Part shown: piece by piece, positions 18,607 through 30,205 of the stretch | How the letters are laid out: the number at the start of each line of letters is the position of its first letter | Position numbering within the stretch: position 1 is the first letter of the stretch | Assembly: GCA_030765405.1 (NCBI GenBank) | Contig: JAVCCP010000051.1 | Span: forward strand, 1 to 64,000 | Direction of reading: 5' to 3' | DNA length: 64,000 bases | Source of the DNA: Candidatus Ancaeobacter aquaticus | GTDB taxonomy: Bacteria; Auribacterota; Ancaeobacteria; Ancaeobacterales; Ancaeobacteraceae | Notes under the pieces: model-generated | Seen by the model: only the letters and a program-made list of their open reading frames with translations | What the model was told of the DNA's origin: nothing | Database searches by the model: none | Position numbers and translations under genes: made by a program

Positions 18607-19479
18607 ATGGCGCTTTTTGGAAAATCAAAGCTGAAAGTTGCAAAAAGAAATATCCCGGACGGTGTTTTTACAAAATGTACCGGATGTCATGAAATGATAT
18701 ATACAAAAGAAATTGTACAGGCATGTAAAACATGTCCAAAATGTGATTACCATTTTACAATGACTGCTACGGAACGTATTTCGCTATTGATTGATGAAGG
18801 AACCTTTCATGAAATTGATACAAATATTGACTCGTGTGATCCCCTCGAATTTACCGGGGTTAAGTCGTATATTGAAAAAATTAAAGAAGATAAGCAACGG
18901 ACCGGTTTGAAAGAAGCAGTTATTACCGGACAGGGAAAGATAAATGGCGTTGACACCATGTTTGGTGTTACTGACTCACGTTTTATTATGGGAAGTATGG
19001 GGTCAGTCGTTGGAGAAAAAATTACGCGTCTTATTGAACGCGGAATAGAAAAAAATCTTCCTGTTATTATGGTTTCCGGTTCCGGTGGGGGTGCACGTAT
19101 GTATGAGGGATGTTTATCATTAATGCAAATGGCGAAAACGAGCGGTGCGTTATCAAAACTATCTGAGAAGGGATTACTCTATGTATCAGTTATGACAAAT
19201 CCAACAATGGCAGGAATCATGGCAAGTTTTGCGTCGCTAGGAGATGTTATGATAGCCGAACCCGGTGCTTTGATGGGTTTTGCAGGGCCGCGTGTAATTA
19301 AACAGACCATAAATCAGGATTTACCCGCAGGTTTTCAAACAAGTGAATTCATGCTTGAAAAAGGTTTTCTTGACATGATTATACATAGAAAAGAGCTAAA
19401 ATCGCAATTAGAGTCTCTCCTTTTATTTTTTAATAAAAATAATGGGAGTTACCAGAATAAACTAAATACTAATATCTAA
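18607..19479 (+). CDS. accD: Acetyl-CoA carboxylase carboxyltransferase subunit beta
   Basis: A 290-residue subunit that helps transfer carboxyl from biotin to acetyl-CoA for fatty acid synthesis. The four-cysteine zinc ribbon is seen as CTGCHE and CKTCPKCDYHF (about residues 24-48). The crotonase-fold core shows the oxyanion loop VSGSGGGARMYEG (about 156-168) and TNPTMAGIMASFASLGD. AGAGGTGGTG precedes the ATG. accA is not next to it. The 162-bp stretch after it (19480-19641) is AT-rich with short imperfect repeats and no convincing gene. Confidence 0.96.
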   Translation: MALFGKSKLKVAKRNIPDGVFTKCTGCHEMIYTKEIVQACKTCPKCDYHFTMTATERISLLIDEGTFHEIDTNIDSCDPLEFTGVKSYIEKIKEDKQRTGLKEAVITGQGKINGVDTMFGVTDSRFIMGSMGSVVGEKITRLIERGIEKNLPVIMVSGSGGGARMYEGCLSLMQMAKTSGALSKLSEKGLLYVSVMTNPTMAGIMASFASLGDVMIAEPGALMGFAGPRVIKQTINQDLPAGFQTSEFMLEKGFLDMIIHRKELKSQLESLLLFFNKNNGSYQNKLNTNI

Positions 19480-19641
19480 ATTCTAAACAAATTCTAAATA
19501 CAAAATCCAAAAGGTCCCATTCAGGGACTAAAACCAGGGAAAACATGAGTAAATTTCTTGGGAGACAAAGACTAAAAAAACAAAAGATACAAAAAGTTAA
19601 AGACGATTCACGAGATACGATTCACGAATAACGGCTTTATA

Positions 19642-20829
19642 ATGAGGTGCTTTATCAAAAACGCCGCAAATGTAGTGTTGTACGGTGATGTGCTTACAGA
19701 AAAAGGACTATGCAAAAACAGTTTTATTGTAACTACAAATAATAGAATTGTATCGATTTCTTCTCGCAAACCTTCTCAAAAAACGATTTCAGAGTCTAAG
19801 TGGTATAACTGTTCAGGGAAAATGATCCTGCCCGGATTTATTGATACGCATGTACATGGTATTGGTGAATACGATGTGTCTTTAGGCGGTTATGAAAACG
19901 CTATTTTAATGGGTAAACACATGGCAAAGCATGGTGTTACCGGTTTTCTCTATACTTTTTGTACGATGAGAGAGGCTGTACTCATAGAAAACATTAAGAA
20001 GGTAGCTGTAGCTTCTAAACAAAAAACTAATGATGGTGCGCGAATACTGGGGATACATCTGGAGGGCCCATTTATTAACAAGATGAAAGCAGGCGCTCAA
20101 AATGTGCGGGATATAAAGAAACCCCATCTTGTGTCGATGCAAAAATACGTAGAATGTTCTCAGGGACTTATTAAGATAGTAACATTAGCCCCTGAAGTAA
20201 ACGGGGCAGATATATTGATACGCTATTTAAGGAAGAATCATATAGTGCCAGGATGCGGTCATTCATCGGTAACGTATGAAGATGCACGTAAAGCGATAAA
20301 AAATGGAGTGTGTTATGCCACACACCTGGGGAATGCAATGACAACCATCCACCATAGATATCCAGGTGCTGTAGGTGCATTTTTATTAGATAAAGATGCA
20401 TATGTAGAAATAATTCCGGATGGTGTTCACTTGCACCCTGCTTTTATAAAGCTTGTTATGGGTGTTAAGGAGATAGATAAGGTTATAGGTGTTACAGATA
20501 GTTTGCAGGGTATTTCAGATAAATGTACATCCTTTATGTTCGGAGGAAAAAAGACATATAAACTAAAAGACCGGTACGCGCATAAAAATGGAACATTAGC
20601 GGGTAGCTCGTTGACAATGGATAATGCTCTAAGAAACATTATTAATTTTACTGGGAAAGATGTCTCAAATAGTGTAAAATTGATAACAATAAATCCTGCA
20701 AAAGCACTCGGAATAGAAAAGAAAAAAGGGTCACTTGCAGTCGGTAAGGATGCAGATATAGTTGTTGTTGATAAAAAATTCAATGTGCAGCTAACAATGG
20801 TAGAAGGGCGTACTGTATATAAAAAATAA
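19642..20829 (+). CDS. nagA: N-acetylglucosamine-6-phosphate deacetylase
   Basis: A 395-residue amidohydrolase that removes acetate from GlcNAc-6-P to give glucosamine-6-P. Metal and catalytic motifs are seen: GFIDTHVHGIG (about 68-78), LGIHLEGPF (about 135-143), GHSSVTYEDA (about 205-214), ATHLGNAM (about 225) and GVTDSLQG (about 282-289, catalytic Asp). The cysteine-free C-terminal sheet ends MVEGRTVYKK. It sits 63 bases upstream of glmS, so salvage and synthesis of the same product are encoded together. Confidence 0.94.
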   Translation: MRCFIKNAANVVLYGDVLTEKGLCKNSFIVTTNNRIVSISSRKPSQKTISESKWYNCSGKMILPGFIDTHVHGIGEYDVSLGGYENAILMGKHMAKHGVTGFLYTFCTMREAVLIENIKKVAVASKQKTNDGARILGIHLEGPFINKMKAGAQNVRDIKKPHLVSMQKYVECSQGLIKIVTLAPEVNGADILIRYLRKNHIVPGCGHSSVTYEDARKAIKNGVCYATHLGNAMTTIHHRYPGAVGAFLLDKDAYVEIIPDGVHLHPAFIKLVMGVKEIDKVIGVTDSLQGISDKCTSFMFGGKKTYKLKDRYAHKNGTLAGSSLTMDNALRNIINFTGKDVSNSVKLITINPAKALGIEKKKGSLAVGKDADIVVVDKKFNVQLTMVEGRTVYKK

Positions 20830-20892
20830 ACCGTAATGTGTAATCCTATTAAAATTATACAAGGTAGTTACTAATGGCAAAGGAGTAGTACT

Positions 20893-22737
20893 ATGTGCGG
20901 AATTATAGGATATGTGGGAAAGAAAAATGCTGTTCCCATAATTTTAGAGGGATTAAAAAATTTGGAATATCGCGGCTATGATTCAGCGGGTGTTTCAGTT
21001 ATTAATAGTAAGGGTAAAATTGAAACGAGAAAAGAAGTTGGTGTATTAGCTCATTTATGTGCCTCGGTAAAAAAGAGGCCAATAGCGGGCACAATAGGAA
21101 TAGGGCATACGCGCTGGGCAACACATGGCATTCCCTCACAGTTGAACTGTCATCCTCATAGCGATTCCTCAAATACAATAAAGGTTGTTCATAATGGTAT
21201 TATTGAAAACTTTAAAGATCTCAAAGACGAACTGATTTCAAAAGGACATTTCTTTAAAACTGAAACTGATACAGAAGTAATTCCTCATCTTATAGAAGAG
21301 GAATTAAAAAAAGGATCAAAAACAATCGAATTAGCATTACGCAAAGTAACAACGCAATTACAGGGCTCTTTCGCGTTAGGTATATTCAGTTTAGACGAAC
21401 CACATAAACTTATAGCGGTAAGGCAGGGAAGTCCGCTCATTATAGGGGTAGGAAAAGACGAGCATTATATATCAAGTGACGTATACGCAATTATGGATCA
21501 TACGCGTAAAATAATTTATCTTAATGACGGTGAGATTATCGTTTTAACATCAAATAATTATAAAATTACGGATTTTAAAGGCAGGCGTATAGAACCTGTT
21601 ATAAAAAATGTTACCTGGGATAAAAATTCTATAGACAAAGGTGGCTATGAAAAGTATATGCTTAAAGAAATCCATGAACAACCAACGATTATCAGGCAGA
21701 ATATAAGTATTAGGGTCCCAAAATTAAAAATGGGGGTCAGATTCGATGATCTGGGGATCCCTGATAGTGTTCTCAAAAATATAAATAAGGTATATATTGT
21801 TTCGTGTGGTACTGCGTATTATGCCGGATACACCGGGAAATACCTTCTTGAACATTTCACATCGCTTCCGGTTGAAACGGATCTTGCTAGTGAGTTTCGT
21901 TACAGGAAACCTAAACTGCTTAATAAAAACACCCTCATTGTTGCGGTATCACAATCAGGGGAAACGGCAGATACGTTGGCAAGTATTCGTGAAGCAAAAG
22001 AAAAAGGATGTCGTGTCTTGGCAATATGTAACGTTGTGGGCAGCACTCTGACCAGAGAAAGTGATGGAGTTATATACATAAATGCCGGGCCTGAGATATC
22101 TGTAGCATCAACAAAAGCGTATACAGCACAGCTTCTTTCACTGTATTTATTTACGATTTATCTTGCAAGGTTAAAAAATGAAATGAGTCAGGGTAAAGCA
22201 CGTAAGCTTATTAAAGAATTACAGCTCGTACCGGACAAAATGGAAGAAATATTCCGTAACGAGTCTTATATAATAAATGTAGCTAAAAAATATCACAAAG
22301 CACAAAGCTCATTTTATCTTGGGCGCGGATTTAATTATCCGAATGCCCTTGAAGGAGCATTGAAAAATAAAGAGATATCATATATGCATGCGGAAGGTTA
22401 TGCGGCAGGAGAGATGAAGCATGGGCCAATTGCGCTCATTGATAAATCATTTCCTGTTATATGTCTGACTACTAAGGGAAGTACTTATGATAAAATGATT
22501 TCTAATATAAAAGAAGTTGAAGCACGGAAAGGAAGAATCATAGCTCTTGCAACAGAAGGAGACAAAGGAATTAAGAGTATAGCTGAAACAGTGATCTATG
22601 TTCCTGAAACAATGGAAGAAATATCCCCGCTAATAAATATTATCCCGTTACAATTATTAGCTTTTTATATCGCTGAATTCAAGGGATGTGATATCGACAA
22701 ACCAAGGAATCTGGCAAAAAGTGTTACCGTAGAGTAA
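20893..22737 (+). CDS. glmS: Glucosamine-fructose-6-phosphate aminotransferase (isomerizing)
   Basis: A 614-residue enzyme making glucosamine-6-P from fructose-6-P and glutamine, the entry to peptidoglycan and LPS amino sugars. The class II glutaminase begins with the catalytic Cys (MCGIIGYVG). GHTRWATHG (about 74-82) and HNGIIENF follow. Two SIS domains show SCGTAYYAG (about 304) and SQSGETADT (about 353). The C-terminal loop ends DKPRNLAKSVTVE, as in family members. RBS AAAGGAG lies close before the ATG. No glmS ribozyme is evident in the short leader. Confidence 0.97.
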   Translation: MCGIIGYVGKKNAVPIILEGLKNLEYRGYDSAGVSVINSKGKIETRKEVGVLAHLCASVKKRPIAGTIGIGHTRWATHGIPSQLNCHPHSDSSNTIKVVHNGIIENFKDLKDELISKGHFFKTETDTEVIPHLIEEELKKGSKTIELALRKVTTQLQGSFALGIFSLDEPHKLIAVRQGSPLIIGVGKDEHYISSDVYAIMDHTRKIIYLNDGEIIVLTSNNYKITDFKGRRIEPVIKNVTWDKNSIDKGGYEKYMLKEIHEQPTIIRQNISIRVPKLKMGVRFDDLGIPDSVLKNINKVYIVSCGTAYYAGYTGKYLLEHFTSLPVETDLASEFRYRKPKLLNKNTLIVAVSQSGETADTLASIREAKEKGCRVLAICNVVGSTLTRESDGVIYINAGPEISVASTKAYTAQLLSLYLFTIYLARLKNEMSQGKARKLIKELQLVPDKMEEIFRNESYIINVAKKYHKAQSSFYLGRGFNYPNALEGALKNKEISYMHAEGYAAGEMKHGPIALIDKSFPVICLTTKGSTYDKMISNIKEVEARKGRIIALATEGDKGIKSIAETVIYVPETMEEISPLINIIPLQLLAFYIAEFKGCDIDKPRNLAKSVTVE

Positions 22738-22806
22738 GTAATAAAAACTAAAATAGTATGTACCGAATTAATATTTTTTTGACTATTTCTTATAGCTTAA
22801 AACTTT

Positions 22807-24306
22807 TTAAGATAGTTCTGTAATCTCGAACATTTTAATTTTTCTGTCAAGCCTATTGCGTGAAATCTTTAATATTTTGGCTGTTTTTGATTTATTCCAT
22901 TTGAGTTCATTTAATATATTTAAAATGTGTTGTTTCTCAATGTCATCGAGTGATGTCAGACTCGTTTGAATGGTAGTTTTTGGCTGATATATTTCTGATG
23001 GAAGATGATCTGGAACAAGGACATCACCTGATCCAAGAACGACTGCTCGTTCAATAATATTTTTTAATTCTCTTACATTTCCCGGCCAATCATAATTCTG
23101 CATTATAGTTAATGCTTTTGGATCTATTTTTCTTACTTTACGGCCAATCTCTCTACTATTGAGGTCAAGAAAGAATTCTGCCAGTGGGGGGATATCGTCT
23201 CTGCGTTCACGGAGTGATGGAACATAAATTTCAATTACTTTCAGGCGATAATAAAGATCTTCACGAAAACGTCCATCTAGGATAGCTTTTTCAAGATTTT
23301 CATTTGTTGCGGACATAATGCGAACATCCACTTTTATTGTTTCTGTGCCGCCGACGCGTTCAAATTCACGTTCCTGTAATACTCGTAAAAGTTTTATTTG
23401 CGTGCTCTGTGAAAGAGAACCAATTTCATCAAGAAATATTGTGCCTTTGTTTGCGATTTCAAACCTTCCGATTTTACGCGCGCTTGCACCGGTGAAAGAG
23501 CCTTTTTCATGCCCAAAAAGTTCGCTTTCAAGCAGTGTTTCAGTCAGGACAGAACAGTTTACAATAATGAAATGTTGCCCGGCACGGGGGCTATTATTAT
23601 GAATTGTTTTTGCTACAAGTTCCTTTCCAACGCCGCTTTCTCCGCGAATAAGTAACGTAGATTGGTTGTTTCTGACCTTCTCAATGATTTCAAAAATCTT
23701 TTTTATCGGTGGGGAATTGCCAATAATATCGTGTTTGAGAGATAAAATTTGTTTTAAATTTTTGTTCTCTTGATTGAGGTCCTCATGCATTTTAGCATTA
23801 TCGATAGCAATCGCTGATTGATTTGCAACTGTTCCAAGTATTTGCATATCTTCATCTGAAAAAGAATGACCATCAACTTTATTGATAACTTCAACCGACC
23901 CAATAACACGATCATGGAGAGTTAATGGTACGCATAGTATATTTCTTGTAGGAAAATTTATTTTTTCGCTAATATTTTTTTTAAAACGATCATCTTTAGT
24001 AACGTCGGGGACATTGGCTATTTTACCTTCTTTTGCAACCCATCCGGCAATACCTTCACCAATCTTTAATGTGAAATGTTTTATTTCTTCAGATTTTAAA
24101 CCAGTCGCTGTATTAAAATATAGTCTATTGTTATATTCATCAATGAGGAGAATTGAGCTTGCCTCAGCATTTAAAAGTTTGTTTGCAACATTCATCACAG
24201 ATTCTAAAACATTCTCAAGTTTTAGCGATGAATTTATTATTGATCCGACTTGGAGCAAGGTATATAAATTTTCACGACTGAGACTGTCATAATTATTGTT
24301 TTCCAT
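22807..24306 (-). CDS. GAF-AAA+-Fis sigma-54-dependent transcriptional activator
   Basis: The 499-residue regulator has a GAF sensor domain (about 20-175), a AAA+ domain (about 195-430) and a Fis-type helix-turn-helix (about 450-499). Walker A is GESGVGKELVAK. The sigma-54 contact loop is GSFTGA rather than the usual GAFTGA. Walker B is GTIFLDEIGSL, and the arginine fingers lie in GRFREDLYYRL. The helix-turn-helix is NKSKTAKILKISRNRLDRKI. ATG at 24306 is preferred over one 18 bases upstream because GAGGG sits at the right distance. The GAF domain probably senses a small ligand or redox state, which is not known. It is convergent with glmS. No sigma-54 (-24/-12) promoter was recognised in the window, so targets are unknown. 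Confidence 0.92.
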   Translation of the reverse strand: MENNNYDSLSRENLYTLLQVGSIINSSLKLENVLESVMNVANKLLNAEASSILLIDEYNNRLYFNTATGLKSEEIKHFTLKIGEGIAGWVAKEGKIANVPDVTKDDRFKKNISEKINFPTRNILCVPLTLHDRVIGSVEVINKVDGHSFSDEDMQILGTVANQSAIAIDNAKMHEDLNQENKNLKQILSLKHDIIGNSPPIKKIFEIIEKVRNNQSTLLIRGESGVGKELVAKTIHNNSPRAGQHFIIVNCSVLTETLLESELFGHEKGSFTGASARKIGRFEIANKGTIFLDEIGSLSQSTQIKLLRVLQEREFERVGGTETIKVDVRIMSATNENLEKAILDGRFREDLYYRLKVIEIYVPSLRERRDDIPPLAEFFLDLNSREIGRKVRKIDPKALTIMQNYDWPGNVRELKNIIERAVVLGSGDVLVPDHLPSEIYQPKTTIQTSLTSLDDIEKQHILNILNELKWNKSKTAKILKISRNRLDRKIKMFEITELS

Positions 24307-24422
24307 GTAGCCCTCATTTGGCATTGATTTGAATTAATTATTCCATTTTCTTAGGCGGTATTGTATACTGTTATTTGCTCATATGTCAATAATATACGTG
24401 CATTTACATACTATCTAAACAC

Positions 24423-24932
24423 ATGAATTATCATATACATAATTATAACAATAGAGCACCATCGATACATAGTACATGTTTTATAGCTCATGGTGTGGTA
24501 ATTGTCGGGGACGTCAAAATCGCCAAAGACGTAAGTATATGGTATAACAGCGTTTTAAGGGCCGATGTTAATAAAATCATCATTGGAGAAAAAACAAATA
24601 TTCAGGACAGCTGTATTGTTCACGTGGGACATAATGAGCCATGCATTATTGGTCGAGAGGTGACGATCGGTCATGGAGTAAATCTTCATGGGTGCACAAT
24701 AAAGGATAATGCAGTTATTGGAATAGGATCGATTATATTGAGTGGAGCGATTATTGGTGAAGGTGCAATAATTGCAGCTGGAAGCATTGTCCCTGAGGGG
24801 ATGCGTGTTAAGGAAAAGACTCTTGTGATGGGGCAGCCGGCGCGTTTTGTTCGAGAAATTAATGAACGAGATGTGCAAAAAAACTCTCAGTTGGCAGCTG
24901 AATATGTGGCACTGAAAAATGAGTACATGTAA
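24423..24932 (+). CDS. Gamma-carbonic anhydrase-like hexapeptide protein
   Basis: A 169-residue left-handed beta-helix protein of the YrdA/PaaY/gamma-CA family. Hexapeptide turns run through about residues 15-140. The metal-binding histidine positions are kept: SCIVHVGHN (about 60-68) and TIGHGVNLHGCTI (about 77-89). Members bind zinc or iron as trimers; some hydrate CO2 and others have unknown or acyl-CoA-related roles. It is divergent from the sigma-54 activator across 116 bases. Confidence 0.88.
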   Translation: MNYHIHNYNNRAPSIHSTCFIAHGVVIVGDVKIAKDVSIWYNSVLRADVNKIIIGEKTNIQDSCIVHVGHNEPCIIGREVTIGHGVNLHGCTIKDNAVIGIGSIILSGAIIGEGAIIAAGSIVPEGMRVKEKTLVMGQPARFVREINERDVQKNSQLAAEYVALKNEYM

Positions 24933-24985
24933 CAGGTAGCAGCAACCTCTAAAATATCTCTAACGATAAAAAAAGGAGATTGTAT

Positions 24986-27612
<2,627 letters not shown>

Positions 27613-27644
27613 GTTATATGCTTTATCAAAAGAGGAGAAAAAGA

Positions 27645-29747
27645 GTGGAATTTTCTAGAAAACAAATGTTTTTATTTTGCTGTCCTGTGGTTTGTGGCCT
27701 ATTGTCTACATTCTTTTGTCTATTTTGTATCGTGGCAACATCCTATTCAGAGGAAGTCTCCGGGAATTATGGGGCGGAATCAGCGCTGGATGTTAACATT
27801 GAGGAAGAAAGTTCAGTTACTGAAACTGGTAAAATGTCACGTGTCAAAATAGGAGAGGAATTAGCATTAAAGGGTAAGTATGAAGAAGCAATGCACGAAT
27901 TTGAACGGTCGATAAGAGAAGATCCTTATAATGCAAATGCTTATCTTCAACTTGGGTTGATTTATTTCTATGTAAAAAATGACCCAAAAAAAGCAGTAGA
28001 GCTTATTAAGCAGGCGCTAGAGATTGATCACACGTTAGTTGATGCGTATTATAACCTGGGCTATATTTATGCGAAAGCAGGACAACATGATGACGCCATT
28101 GATCTTTACAGGAAAACTATAGAAATTGCCCCTAATTATGCAGAAGCGCATTATAGTTTAGGTATCGTGTATTATTATTTTAAAGATATGGTGCCCGAAG
28201 CAGAACATGAGTTTAAAGAAGCCTTGAGATTAAGGCCAAATTATGAGCAGGCACATTTTTTCCTGGGAAACATTTATGGCGGCCAAGGAAAATATGATGA
28301 AGCGATAAAAGAGTTTAAAATAGCTTTAGAGATAAACCCAAAGTATGCAGAAGTGCACTTTTTTCTTGGCAACATTCTCGGAGGACAAGGCAAGTTTGAA
28401 GAAGCTATTGACGAATTTCAAATGGCTCTTATGTCAAATCCAAACGATGCAGAGATACATTACAAGCTTGGCGTTATATACGACAAGATGGGTGTTCAAG
28501 ATGAAGCTATTAAGGAATTTCGTACAGTGTTAACGTTAAGCCCAAAACATGTTGAAGCAAACAATAATTTAGGGTTCATATATGCGAAGCAGGGAAATTA
28601 TGATGAAGCGATATTTGAATTTAAAAGGGCATTAGAAGTAAATCCAAAATATGTTAAGGTGATGAATAATTTGGGTATAGTGTTTGCCGAAAAGGGTGAA
28701 TATGAGAAGGCATTAGACAGCTTTAATAATGCTCTTGCAATAAAAGAAAATGACCCTGAAGCTATTTATAATATTGGTATGACCTACTGGAAAAAAATCC
28801 GCGATTATGATGAAGCAAAAAAATATTTTCAGCAATATATTCAATTAAGGCCCAATGATGAGACTACTTACGAGGTAAAAAAGATTCTTGGAAAGATCGA
28901 TCAGGACAAACTTATCCATAAACAAAGAACACAGGAGATTATGGTTGAAGCATTATCAACGCCGGACGATGACACGTCTGAACATTATACGCGAGCTGTC
29001 CAGTTATATACTGAAGGGAATATTGATAAGGCTCTTTCAGAATTTAAAATTGCGGCAGAAAAACAAGAAAACGAGACAAATGCGCGTATCTACATGGGAG
29101 TGATACTTAATCAAAAAGGAAGAGTAGATGATGCAATAGAACAGCTGGAAAAATCTATAGAGCTAACTCCTGATAATCCGGATGCGTATTACAACTTAGC
29201 TCTTATATATGATAAGGTAAAAAACAATAGCGCTAAAGCGCTTACCAATTATAAAAAAGCTATTAAATATAATAAAGACTATCTCGATAGTTACAGCCGA
29301 ATGGGTGATATATATGCTCGTACAGGTAAAATAGATAAAGCAATGAAACAGTACGAAAAAACTATAGAGCTTGATACTAATTATGCAAAAGGATACAGCA
29401 ATATTGGTATATTGTTTAATTCTAAAGGCGAGTATAGAAAAGCGTTAGACAATATTCAAAAAGCTATTAAAATAGATCCTAATGACCCGATCTTCTATAA
29501 TAATCTTGCAAACGTGTATCTTGAAAACAACAATTATACGAAAGCGAGAGAAACTATTGCACGTGCAGTTGAACTTGATCCGGATTCAGCTATTAGCCAT
29601 TGCACTTACGGAGAAATATTAGAGAGTTTAAAGGAATATGATCTTGCAATATATCATTTTGAGCAGGCAACAAAAGATATGAAATGGCGACCATATGCAC
29701 GACGAAGGATTCGTGCGATAAAAAGTAAAAAGAAATTTAACGAGTAA
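27645..29747 (+). CDS. Exported TPR-repeat protein
   Basis: About 700 residues. GTG at 27645 is preferred because GAGGAG lies seven bases before it and the protein then begins with a normal signal peptide (hydrophobic LSTFFCLFCIVATSYSEE, cut near residue 25). An ATG at 27609 overlapping ligA is possible. The rest is about sixteen tetratricopeptide repeats in two blocks (about 50-440 and 470-690). The motif YYNLGYIYAKAGQHDDAI is typical, followed in many repeats by the A-I-E/D-x-P/N pattern. The repeats would form a protein-binding scaffold, probably in the periplasm. The partner is unknown. Confidence 0.9.
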   Translation: MEFSRKQMFLFCCPVVCGLLSTFFCLFCIVATSYSEEVSGNYGAESALDVNIEEESSVTETGKMSRVKIGEELALKGKYEEAMHEFERSIREDPYNANAYLQLGLIYFYVKNDPKKAVELIKQALEIDHTLVDAYYNLGYIYAKAGQHDDAIDLYRKTIEIAPNYAEAHYSLGIVYYYFKDMVPEAEHEFKEALRLRPNYEQAHFFLGNIYGGQGKYDEAIKEFKIALEINPKYAEVHFFLGNILGGQGKFEEAIDEFQMALMSNPNDAEIHYKLGVIYDKMGVQDEAIKEFRTVLTLSPKHVEANNNLGFIYAKQGNYDEAIFEFKRALEVNPKYVKVMNNLGIVFAEKGEYEKALDSFNNALAIKENDPEAIYNIGMTYWKKIRDYDEAKKYFQQYIQLRPNDETTYEVKKILGKIDQDKLIHKQRTQEIMVEALSTPDDDTSEHYTRAVQLYTEGNIDKALSEFKIAAEKQENETNARIYMGVILNQKGRVDDAIEQLEKSIELTPDNPDAYYNLALIYDKVKNNSAKALTNYKKAIKYNKDYLDSYSRMGDIYARTGKIDKAMKQYEKTIELDTNYAKGYSNIGILFNSKGEYRKALDNIQKAIKIDPNDPIFYNNLANVYLENNNYTKARETIARAVELDPDSAISHCTYGEILESLKEYDLAIYHFEQATKDMKWRPYARRRIRAIKSKKKFNE

Positions 29748-29771
29748 AATCGATGAAAGTGTAGATAGTTA

Positions 29772-29800
29772 TTGACTTTATCGGTTATTTGTAATACTGT
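29772..29800 (+). promoter_or_regulatory. Probable promoter of the HU gene
   Basis: TTGACT at 29772-29777 and TACTGT at 29795-29800 are 17 bases apart, about 45 bases before the HU start. The -10 box is weak. HU is a single gene closed by a terminator, so a promoter here is expected. Confidence 0.5.
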
Positions 29801-29845
29801 GGCATTTGTGATTTCGTACCAACAAAACCAAAAGGAGGGTTTAGT

Positions 29846-30115
29846 ATGAATAAGGCTCAATTAGTTGAATCAGTAGTAAAGGAATTAAAGATCTCTAAAG
29901 CAGCTGGTGAAAAGGCTGTTAAGTCAGTTATTGTATCTATTAAAAAAGGTCTTAAGAAAGACAAAAATGTACAGCTTATTGGTTTTGGAACATTTAGAGT
30001 TGTTAACAGAAAAGCAAGAGCAGGCAGAAACCCACAAACAGGCGAAAAGATCAAAATTAAAGCAAGTAAGTCTGTTGGTTTCAAATGTGGTAAAGACTTA
30101 AAGAAATCTCTGTAA
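29846..30115 (+). CDS. hup: DNA-binding protein HU
   Basis: An 89-residue nucleoid protein that bends and packs DNA as a dimer. The family signature GFGTFRVVNRKARAGRNPQT (about 47-66) includes the DNA-intercalating beta arm with the RNPQTG tip. N-terminal MNKAQLVESVVKEL is typical. RBS AAAGGAGGG is strong, fitting an abundant protein. A strong terminator follows, so it is a single-gene unit. Confidence 0.97.
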   Translation: MNKAQLVESVVKELKISKAAGEKAVKSVIVSIKKGLKKDKNVQLIGFGTFRVVNRKARAGRNPQTGEKIKIKASKSVGFKCGKDLKKSL

Positions 30116-30133
30116 TATTTATTACAGGTTAAT

Positions 30134-30179
30134 TAAAAGCCCCGAATTTTATATCTATAAAGTTTGGGGCTTTTTTTTT
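30134..30179 (+). terminator. Rho-independent terminator of HU
   Basis: Stem AAAAGCCCC and GGGGCTTTT around a loop of about 24 bases, ending in a run of nine T. Confidence 0.9.
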
Positions 30180-30205
30180 GTTTGTATGATATTATTTTGG
30201 ATGTT

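Noticed and set aside
19546-19632. 28-codon frame before nagA
   Set aside because: Short, lysine-rich, made of AT-rich repeats and with no supporting ribosome binding site or homology.
22738-24422. Sigma-54 (-24/-12) promoters near the activator gene
   Set aside because: No TGGCAC-N5-TTGC match was found by eye around this gene or before likely targets in the window.
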